The notes beneath the pieces are model-generated. The model was not told the origin of the DNA. It was given only the letters and a program-made list of their open reading frames with translations, and ran no database searches. From positions 30,318,001 to 30,382,000 of the forward strand of contig NC_091047.1 of NCBI RefSeq assembly GCF_963966145.1: DNA of 64,000 nt. Reading direction: 5' to 3'. The DNA comes from Tenebrio molitor. Lineage: Eukaryota; Arthropoda; Insecta; Coleoptera; Tenebrionidae. Shown piece by piece: positions 55,670 through 64,000 of the stretch (its first letter is position 1; every line of letters begins with the position of its first letter). The position numbers and the translations under genes were made by a program.

Positions 55670-56453
55670 TATCTATAAAAAGCCTTTTGTAATTAGTTAA
55701 AATTCTTAATATTACAATTAGTAAGTAAATGAAAAAGCTGTGATTGGTCCAAAAACATATAATTTTTAAATTTTATTTGTAGTAGATAATGATATTGGGC
55801 TGCGAAATCAATCTTGGATTGCTAGAAATGTAAGTGCTTATTCACAATGGACATAAGCTTGACATAAGGCATAAGAAATTCATGATACGTGCAGTGGATA
55901 TACTATTAATTTTTACGTAACTTATGAGAAGTGACCTCAGTGAACATTATTCTTGTGTACAAAAAGCCATGAAGAATCATATTCGAGTTATATGGACATA
56001 CATTATTTTCCAGTTGCCCAAATTTACAAATTATTCTTAGGTATCTCTTATGTATTTCTTATGTCTTATGTCCATTGTGAATAAGCACTATAGTCTTTGC
56101 AGTATAACAAACACTATAGGACATATGATACTATTAACAAAGAAGAAAGAAACAAAATCATAAGAGAAGGAAACATTAAATTTTGTGAAAGGCAAATTTG
56201 CATATGATTGATTACGTTAGACATGGAAAAAGAAATTTATGGCGATGACTTTCTAGTACCCCTGTTAATGAGCAGTTAGGGATTATTTGGTTCCAATATG
56301 ATAACATTCCAAAGCATATCACAATATGGATTAAAAGTGACTGGATCAAAATAATAATAACAAATTTACGTTAAGAGAACAACAATAGCATCATATTTTA
56401 AACCTTGATTTATTGAACAGACTTAATCGGAGTCAACAAAAATTGGTCATATG
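55669..56453 (+). repeat. 785 bp dispersed repeat, copy 2
   Basis: Virtually identical to 26905-27685, including the nested MITE. Left neighbour is LINE copy F; right neighbour is unrelated DNA. Confidence 0.8.
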
Positions 56454-56524
56454 TATGTGGCAATAGAGTTGTTTTGTCAAAAAAGCTTCACTTTGTTGGA
56501 AATTTGTGTATTGAATGAAGGTAA

Positions 56525-56960
56525 AAAATTGGGATGGAGCCGAATCGAAGACCCGGCCTAGTAAACCAATCTGAATTGACCCGAGATACCTACCTTGTCC
56601 GTGTTAACCCACATAAGTCGTCTTTTAATTCTCGCAAATAGTAAATATCATTTCCAACATAAAAAACACATGCCCTTTCAACTGGTAGTGTCAAATTTCC
56701 ATGTCACCCCTTGTAGTCGGATTGACACCAAACTCTATTCGGTGGTCACTATTACAGAGCTATTTCCAATGGCAAGATCCGAGATTATTTTGTTAAAAGT
56801 TTCAGCAGTTATCGCCGTCGATCTATGAAGACGTAAATAACTTTACAAGTCCGCCATATTGGAAAAATCCGCAAATGGTAAACATCATTTCCGACATAAA
56901 AACACATGCCTTTTCAAACGGTAAAGTCAAACTTCCATGTTCCCTTATTATTTTTTCGAC
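56525..56960. mobile_element. Diverged partial copy of the 35305 element
   Basis: Shares TTGGGATGGAGCCGA, CTGAATTGACCCGAGATACC and the AAACGGTAAAGTCAAA block, with internal deletions. Confidence 0.65.
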
Positions 56961-57160
56961 TTTTATGTCATGTTCCAAGGAGAAAACCATTTTATTAATA
57001 AACGATTACAAAAACCAAGAGTTTTAAATTTGAAATGTATACCCGCTGTCAATAATGTCAATAAAACAAACCGAAATAGGTACAATTCACTCTTGAAAAT
57101 TTTATGTAAATTTTTTTTTTGCCAACTGAATCAGTTATTATTGTTATTGTTGCTGACCCT

Positions 57161-57542
57161 GTATAATCTGTTTCAAAATCAAAAATCCACCAACACTGCA
57201 TTCTACCTTGAAAATACAACCGACAACGTCGCCAATTTTTGTTTTTAGTGTGTCTGCAAGTGTCAGAAAAAAGTGGGGTTACGAAAGAAAATTGTTGGAC
57301 AGTCGTTTTGGTCGTAGTTCATCGTGTTTTTTATTTTCATTTTACTATTTCTCTCAAAAGGTATGATTGGTACCTTTTTGTACATAATAATTATTTTGTG
57401 TTATGTAAATAAACTCAACAGTTCAATATCAAATTATGGCGGGAGGTAGGGCCAACCCAAAAAAATGAAACTTATTCTAGGGATTTCTTTTTTTCTGCTA
57501 ACATAATTCAAGAGGTGGTGGATTTTTGATTTTGAAACAGAT
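57161..57542. mobile_element. MITE with AATCTGTTTCAAAATC ends
   Basis: Inverted ends of about 33 bp (through AAAAATCCACCA) are inserted at a TATA in LINE copy E. Confidence 0.72.
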
Positions 57543-57790
57543 TATACCTTTTTGAATTTCAACCACCAATGTGTTCTCTAAGTCCAAAATTTTTAAATTT
57601 TTAAATTTTTAAAAAGAGATTGCGGTACTATTCCCGTTGCTGAAATTATAAATGGTAAAATCGAATTTTTTTTTAAACACCAAAGATTTCTCATAGCAAC
57701 GGAGAGTTCTAAATATTTATTAATTTTTGTGTTATATGTCTGTGTTATATTGTGTGAATTTGGAACAGCTATATCTAAAAGATATACTTA
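57543..57790 (-). mobile_element. RLE-type LINE fragment, copy E
   Basis: Minus strand: IISATGIVPQSLFKN region with a duplicated AAATTTTTAAATTTTT stretch. The 3' UTR is removed by the MITE at 57161-57542. Confidence 0.7.
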
Positions 57791-57875
57791 AATATGTTTA
57801 TTCGTGTTAATGTACAAATAAAGGTATTTACATATGTCCCAAACAAAAGAAAAATTAATTACATACATAGATAGT

Positions 57876-58124
57876 ACTATTCCGGACACGGAATCTTGGC
57901 CAACATTTTTTTGACATTTCTAAAAAAAAATGATGTAAACCAATCATTAGCTTCATTAATAAATGACAATAATTAAAAATCATTTTGAAGTTTTTATTCT
58001 GACATCAAAAAAGCAAGGAAATGGCATTATCGAGTCGAAAGTTGGGTTATATTCAATAAAGGCCAGTTCACACATATTTGTCAGTTAAATGTCAGTTATG
58101 GCCAAGATTCCGTGTCCGGAATAG
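57876..58124. mobile_element. MITE with CTATTCCGGACACGGAATCT ends
   Basis: Perfect inverted ends of about 25 bp (to TGGCC) are flanked by TA at 57874-57875 and 58125-58126. Another TA-CTAT start with different following bases. Confidence 0.82.
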
Positions 58125-58240
58125 TACCTAGTAACGACAGAAGAAACAAAAAAGAAAAAAAAGAACAAACAAAACAAATTACTGCAAATCATTAGAAGCA
58201 TCGTTTAAAAATTCATCATAAGTGTAAATTATTTTATATA

Positions 58241-58716
58241 CAGGTGTCCCAAAAATGGCGTACCAACGGTGCACTACGGTGTAGAAGAGATTACCGTAAA
58301 CGCCAGAAAAATGTTAAAAAAATTCTATTGGACTTATTTGCTGATTTGGCGGTCTTTGAAAGTGGCACTTAACAGGTCAATTATTTTGAAATATATGTAT
58401 GAAATTGTCATGACAGCTACGTCTAATCGTACATATTATCACGAAGTACAAGATCACTCACTACCAATAACTAATCCTGCATAATAGAGAATATAGAAGC
58501 TTTGGAAATCGAAAAAATTATTTTAAATCCTTTACGGTAACATTACAAGGTAATGATGGATGAATATATCTTTGTTTACATTGTATTATCGTTAATAATA
58601 ATAATAAAAATAATAGATTTTTTTGTGGAAACATTTTTTCCATATTTTTTTCATGTACATTTAAACATCCTCGATAAGGTAGTAAGTAGTTGGTACGCCA
58701 TTTTTGGGACGGCCTG
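58241..58716. mobile_element. MITE with CAGGTGTCCCAAAAATGGCG ends
   Basis: Flanked by TA at 58239-58240 and 58717-58718. Right end CGCCATTTTTGGGACGGCCTG. Confidence 0.8.
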
Positions 58717-58719
58717 TAT

Positions 58720-59275
58720 TTACTAAATAGAAACATTTTTGAAATTTACAAAATTAGAAACTTTACTGCGAGGGACCAGTTGTCTATAGTATCTTATAAC
58801 ACTATTACAAGACTAAATTTTATGTAATTTAAAACGAGAAATGAACCACTTAATGCTGTGTAATAAAGATAATCCTGTCTGGTATCACCGTACTCTACTT
58901 TTTTATCTTTCATTCACTTTGACATAATCTCGACATTTATAGCAATCTTAATATAGGAAAACCTAAAAACATCCTGCTTCCGGAATTTTTGTGATTATAT
59001 CATTCCTTACTTTATAAACCAATAAGAATCTTTGATTTTCTTTAGTTACCATGTATTACAGCGATTATTGTATCGCGCGTTTAACTGAAATCCTGGGCTG
59101 GGAAGGCGTTGGAAACCGTCAATTGTTGTGCTTTTTTAAAGCGTAGATTAATTGGAGCATGTTGACAGCTAACCTAAAATTTAGAGCCAAACATTTTTTC
59201 TTTTTTTTCTTTCTTTGCAGTATTTTACATCAAAAATAGAATAACGTAACGATTCCTATTCTCGAAGCAAATATC
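58720..59275. other. Non-coding, nothing recognised
   Basis: No supported feature. Confidence 0.3.
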
Positions 59276-59277
59276 TA

Positions 59278-60294
59278 CTGGGTGCCCCAAAATTCGCGGA
59301 ACAACTCAATGAGGCAATGTCAATTCATGTTAGAAAATAACGAGAAAAATAATTAAAAAATTCTATACCCCTTAGATTTGAAGATATGGGGGCCCAAAAG
59401 GTGCAGCTTTGATCTCATTTATTTTAAATAATAAAAAAGATTTTGACTATTTGTCTTTTACTAGCCAGAGGCCTAATAACTTTGAACGATTGTGATCAGG
59501 TTTGCAATTATTTCCTTCATTATTTCCAGCATTTCCAAGTAGTAATTTTATGTTCGTTTTACCTCAAATAGCGTACGGCAACACGGCTTTGATTTTTCCC
59601 TCATTTCCAAGGATACAACAAAAATGAAATATTTGCAGACTATTGGGATGCATATTAGGCATTCACGATCTTTTTGGGACCGAGTTGGCTATGACCATCT
59701 AGTGATTTTGTTGGCAGTACCTCGGTGATAACTATATTCCCTAAAGGAAATTGACACTTTTTGTGTTAGGTTAGGTTGTTTTCAAATTAAGGTTATATTA
59801 TCTGAATAGGTACATTGTTGCCGGATCTCTTAAATCTGGTTTATTCTTTTTAAATTGGAATTAACATCGTTTAATGGAAATTTTTTGTCGTAACAAAATT
59901 ATTTTGGCAATTTTCACTTTTCCTTTGGCCAAAATTAATTATTTTTACACACTTAATACATCATTTACTTTCTTACGAGTATTATAATAATAAATCTGGC
60001 AATACGGTGGCAAGAAAATGTCGAACAGACACTGACAGAAAAAAAAGTTGCATCCGTTGCATCACTGAATCAGTTAGTCCAACATGAAAAGAAAAAATCA
60101 TAGCCAACTCGGTCCCAAAAAGATCGTGAATGCCTTATAGAATGTTTTTAAATGTTGCCACGTTTAGTGGTAATGAATAGGTCCATATCTTCTACAAAAA
60201 AGAAGGTTGATTGTTTTAAACATGTTTACCTGATCTCTTAATGACTACTTAACAACGTACTACTACGTTGTTCCGCGAATTTTGGGGCACCCAA
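59278..60294. mobile_element. TIR element X, copy 2, interrupted
   Basis: Same as 44852-45383, with a further TIR element inserted at 59655-60137. Confidence 0.83.
59655..60137. mobile_element. TIR element with AGGCATTCACGATCTTTTTG ends
   Basis: Ends of about 40 bp continue GGGACCGAGTTGGCTATGA, flanked by TA at 59653-59654 and 60138-60139. The empty site is in copy 1 near 45230 (GACTATTGGTATGAACAGAA). Confidence 0.82.
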
Positions 60295-60303
60295 TATAGT
60301 AAA

Positions 60304-62276
60304 TTCAAAAAACTCCTGGACTGTCAAAATTAAATTTTAAATAAAATGTTTGTTTTGACTGTACTTGGGTATAAAAATGTTTCACTAGAGTGTACCCACG
60401 TCAAAATCTAGTTACAAAATATATTTAGGTTATGTTTTCCTTTTTAATCATTGAACCAAAAATGTTTTGAACACTTGAAACGAAATGCAACAACTAAAAG
60501 AACTGGAGCAATTTAATCAAGTTTATAAAAAACACCAAGAAAAACAGACAAACTGAAAACAGGTAAAAACTAAACAATAACCAAAATTGAAAATCGCTTC
60601 CCATACCTGAGAGTCAGATTCCGCGAAGGATATATTGAGTGGAACATCTCTAATACCCACATAGGTAGTTAACCAATCAGCTTTAATTAGGTTTTTATTT
60701 TCATAATGCAAAATGCTGTTTCTCCACAGTTGGGTTAAAATCAGAAACGTTTGTTGAAGGTATGGCTTTATGTATACAGGGTGGTCCCGATATAACCTGC
60801 CAAAAAAATTCTGGGTCATTAGAAGGATCTAACAAGTCCAAAAAACCCCTTTTCATTAGGTCCAAAATAATGCGGATAAATTAACCCCTATCCACACGCA
60901 TTCGACGCTGCTGACCACAAAAATATGTACCTACTCAGGAATTAATTGTTGGTGTTTGTAAGGATGACAGTATCTAAGCAACATAGGTACCTGAATCGTT
61001 TATGATAAATCTGACAAACTAAATCAAATTAATGACATTTATTGAAAACGCTGTACACTGTGTGCGTTAATTCACCAGCTTATTTAGGTACAAAAGCTGA
61101 TTTTGTTGACTGAGATGAATGAGTAAGTAATAAATAAAGTGGTGTTCCTCAACGTGTAAATAAATGTAGAGGTAGTGTGTGCAAAATTGTGGAAGAACTT
61201 TATAATAAGAGTATCGTCTTAATTGTGGTTAAATAGCCAAAATAATGTATTGAATAAATTTATTTACACTTTACATATTCGTACTTTCAACTCTAACTGA
61301 GAATATCTACTAACTAATGAAAGGTAAACTAGACTAACAAAATTATTTTATAATAAATGTTCTGTGTACCTTCCGTTGGTACCAATTTTCATAAACAGAA
61401 TTCAGCATTTCTGGGTTTTTACGAATCTGGTTCGCGGCGCCTGTTACGCGTTTCTGGAGTTGGCCTTTTGTATTTATTTCAACTTCGTATACCAAATCTT
61501 TCGTGTGGCCCCAAAAATTAAAATCCAGAGGGGTTAAATAGAGGATCGGGGACGCCATCGTATTGGAATCAGTCAGAACCAACCTCACATAAATGACGGA
61601 AGGACTCCTTCAGGATAACGCTCGCCATATGGTCGCCTTGCCGGTCTTGAATTACCACGTGTTTCGCCATAGAGTAAATGCAAATCGGCGTATTCTTGTT
61701 TTGTGAATTTCATAACTTTTTGAAGGATTCGCAAATTTAAAATTAAACTTGACAAATGTCATAGGTGTTACAGGTACCGTTGCTAAAGAAATTGCAGCCA
61801 AGTAACCAGAATTACCTTTTTAAAACCGATTAACTCATTAGCGTACAGCAAATTTTGACCAAATTTTCAATTATTTTTATCTCGAAAACGAAAATACTTT
61901 TATTAGAAACATTTTTTGTGTATGAGTTCTACTCATCGTCACCTATTACCGGATTTCTTGTGGCAGGTTATATCGGGACCACCCTGTATAATAATAATAT
62001 ATATAATATAATATATATAATATATTAATTTGTTGGCCCTCTGCTCTCGCGCCACCATAGTTCGTTTTGAATTTTCTATTTTGTCCTTTTTACAAAATAT
62101 ACTTAAATAATTTTGCAATTTATTTGACAATGTCAATTTAAACAAATGATTAGTTTGAAAGATCAAAAAATCATAGATACCGACCAGACAATATGAAAAT
62201 AACTAGTGATTTAACCAACTTAACAACTCCAATTTTGATTTTGACAGTCCAGATGTTTTTTGAATAGACTTTAAGG
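60304..62276 (-). mobile_element. TIR element W, copy 2, carrying a Tc1 insertion
   Basis: Reverse-complement homologue of 38664-40113 outside the insertions. A minus frame at 60600-60770 (LTQLWRNSILHYEN, then ADWLTTYVGIRD) may be part of its ORF; family not identified. Confidence 0.62.
60777..61986 (-). mobile_element. Tc1/IS630 transposon with CAGGGTGGTCCCGATATAAC ends, copy 2
   Basis: Flanked by TA at 60775-60776 and 61987-61988. The minus strand encodes the start MKFTKQEYADL (about 61713), then jumps to VLTDSNTMASPILYL, PLDFNFWGHTKDLVYEVEI and NSVYENWYQR. Same internal-deletion architecture as copy 1 at 22720. Confidence 0.8.
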
Positions 62277-62472
62277 GCACCCTTCGCTGAAAACAAACAT
62301 GTTCAATTATGTTCCGATTAAACATAAACAAATGTCATTCGTGTCAAACGGCGGGAAATTCAAACTTTACACTGTTCTAAACGGTTTAATTTTTCCAACG
62401 CCTACTCAGACCAGAATTTCATTTGAACGCGCGATAGTAACCAGGGCGATTTCGAATATACGAACCTTTGTA

Positions 62473-62954
62473 CAGGGTTAGTCTAAATGATTGTACCTAG
62501 TCGAAGTAGGCCATGCCCATGTTATTACATTTTTGCTGCTTTGATGTGAACTGTCAGTTTTGTCACTGTCACTGTCATTTTTTAGGTGAAAATTGCGGTG
62601 ATGAGATTTTTTATTTATTTTTGTTAAATTAACGATTGAATCCAGAAATATTTGGTGCGATTCTGTTTTAAAATTTACCAATATTGCTATATAACAATGT
62701 TGTAGTTGCTATGATATGATGCTGTTGGTTGCTGTTGGATCTATGCAAAATCAATATTGTTCAAAAACAATCTTGCTAAATTTTGAAACAGAATCGCACT
62801 AATTGAGTTGTTTTGCAATCAATTTTAAAAATATTAAAAATTTTGCACTCACTTATTCCCATCATTTTGATGTTTTTTTATGTGGAGCGGCAACCATAAA
62901 TTTTACATTCAGTTTTCACGCCTACTTCGACTACAATCATTTAGAATAACCCTG
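62473..62954. mobile_element. MITE with CAGGGTTAGTCTAAATGATT ends
   Basis: Ends of about 40 bp (to TCGAAGTAGGC) are flanked by TA at 62471-62472 and 62955-62956. A ~23 bp direct repeat TTCGAATATACSAACCTTTG lies on each side (62452 and 62960). Confidence 0.8.
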
Positions 62955-63084
62955 TATATTCGAATATACCAACCTTTGTATTTTCGCTCGCCGCCTTAAC
63001 TTACAAATTTTTTTGCGCTAGCTAGCTAGTCGGTTTCGGGAACCTGTTTATTTATTTATTTATTTTATTCATGATATAGTCTCT

Positions 63085-63165
63085 ACCCGTATACAACTCG
63101 AGGATGGAAAATTCTCGATTACTCGTCTCGTATAATCGAAAATTTTCAATCCTCTAGTTGTATAA
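63085..63165. repeat. Palindromic hairpin element, CTCG-loop type
   Basis: TATACAACTCGAGGATGG pairs with CAATCCTCTAGTTGTATA; the loop contains ACTCGTCTCGTA. Hairpin of about 75 bp. Confidence 0.7.
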
Positions 63166-63631
63166 TATGTATATGAAAATACTACTTATAAATATTTCTT
63201 TAAATTTCAAATTTTCAAAAGACGTATATTGTTGTTATATTTCTTATATCTTGTGATCTTGTGATCAAATCGAATGTCTTCGACTGTTTGATTTGTTTAA
63301 TTGTGGTATCAAAAGTTACGTCATTTGAAGACGTGAACACAATTAGGGTCTTCCATCTTCTTCACAAATTGTGACAGTTTTCAGTTCAGTGGATCAGCAA
63401 TCGTTAATATCCATTAGTTAGTATTGGACAAGTTGTTTGCTATTGAATTGTTGTAAAAGTTCTACCATATTTTGTGCTTTAGCTAAAAGATGTAGTAGCT
63501 AGGCGATCTTCTTGATTTAGTGTCAGTGTTACACAAGAAGTTTTGTTTAAACGTATAAAACCTACAGTTGGGATTCATATTTGAATAATTCCTATATTCA
63601 AATAATTCAGTACTTTAAATTCGAATACTTA
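63166..63631. other. Non-coding, nothing recognised
   Basis: Contains TTCAGTTCAGTG at about 63380, which resembles an initiator, but no TATA box or exon is convincing. Confidence 0.25.
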
Positions 63632-63633
63632 TA

Positions 63634-63961
63634 CCGGGTATCAACCACCAAACCTGGCCATAGGCACATTACACATATTAAAATAATATATGAGTTGCTA
63701 TGAAACATATTATTGTTTCGTCAAATTTGCCCAATAATTGAGCATAATACTGCTCTGTGATCGTTCTTCCCTTTTCGAAATTTCAAAAGTATTTCTACTT
63801 TCTACGTTACCTACATCAAAAGTTTCCTGATGGCATTGTTTGTACGGATGATAATTATAGCTGTCAATATGACATTACACAATAATATATTTCATAGCAA
63901 CTCATATATTATTTTAATATGTGTAATATGCCTATGGCCAGCTTTGGTGGTTGATACCCGG
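63634..63961. mobile_element. Palindromic MITE with CCGGGTATCAACCACCAAA ends
   Basis: Arms of about 85 bp are nearly perfect, flanked by TA at 63632-63633 and 63962-63963. Confidence 0.85.
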
Positions 63962-64000
63962 TATACTTTAATCATTTAAATTATTAGAATATTAGTGAAT

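Overview
This is a 64 kb piece of an AT-rich eukaryotic nuclear genome, almost certainly an insect. The evidence is secreted proteins with peritrophin-A (CBM14) chitin-binding domains, GT-AG introns, TATA plus TCAGT core promoters and AATAAA poly(A) signals, and an arthropod-style transposon load: Tc1/mariner, pogo, FLYWCH-MULE, Jockey, RTE, restriction-like-endonuclease LINEs, tRNA-derived SINEs and many MITEs. I cannot fix the order; a beetle is a weak guess. There is no bacterial operon, rRNA, intact tRNA gene or CRISPR array.

Only three convincing host genes are present, all of one family: two-exon genes with a tiny signal-peptide exon followed by one long exon. Gene A (plus, 5430-6869) has CBM14 domains at both ends of a Ser/Asp-rich mucin-like middle. 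Gene B (minus, 42248-40884) has the same plan with a Thr/Glu-rich middle. Gene C (minus, 51512-49460) keeps only the N-terminal CBM14 and carries a long repetitive tail of alternating acidic and Arg-Pro blocks. B and C also share a recognisable 5' UTR, so they are duplicates. The predicted products are extracellular chitin-binding, mucin-like proteins of the peritrophic matrix or cuticle.

The rest is a dense mosaic of nested mobile elements. 0-5 kb: TA-flanked MITEs and a Tc1 remnant next to gene A. 7-14 kb: a GC-richer block, a tandemly duplicated intron-containing tyrosine-recombinase (Crypton-like) pseudogene, a pogo-type remnant and the N-terminal half of an RLE LINE. 14-20 kb: foldback MITEs. 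20-24 kb: a FLYWCH-MULE gene broken by a Tc1 element, a SINE and an RLE LINE. 25-32 kb: RLE-LINE 3' ends, a large foldback and a Jockey reverse transcriptase cut by two MITEs and an RTE. 33-40 kb: more MITEs and a larger TIR element. 42-49 kb: nested TIR elements. 52-64 kb: foldbacks, another RLE LINE, a copy of a ~785 bp repeat, and a second copy of the larger TIR element in reverse orientation.

Two patterns seem most worth pursuing. First, several foldback/MITE families have arms that match each other within one copy but differ between copies. Second, a dispersed set of 75-150 bp hairpins have unrelated arms but a similar CTCG-containing loop. Several filled/empty-site pairs inside the window establish TA target-site duplications directly. 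All coordinates and comparisons were made by eye; nothing was aligned by software.
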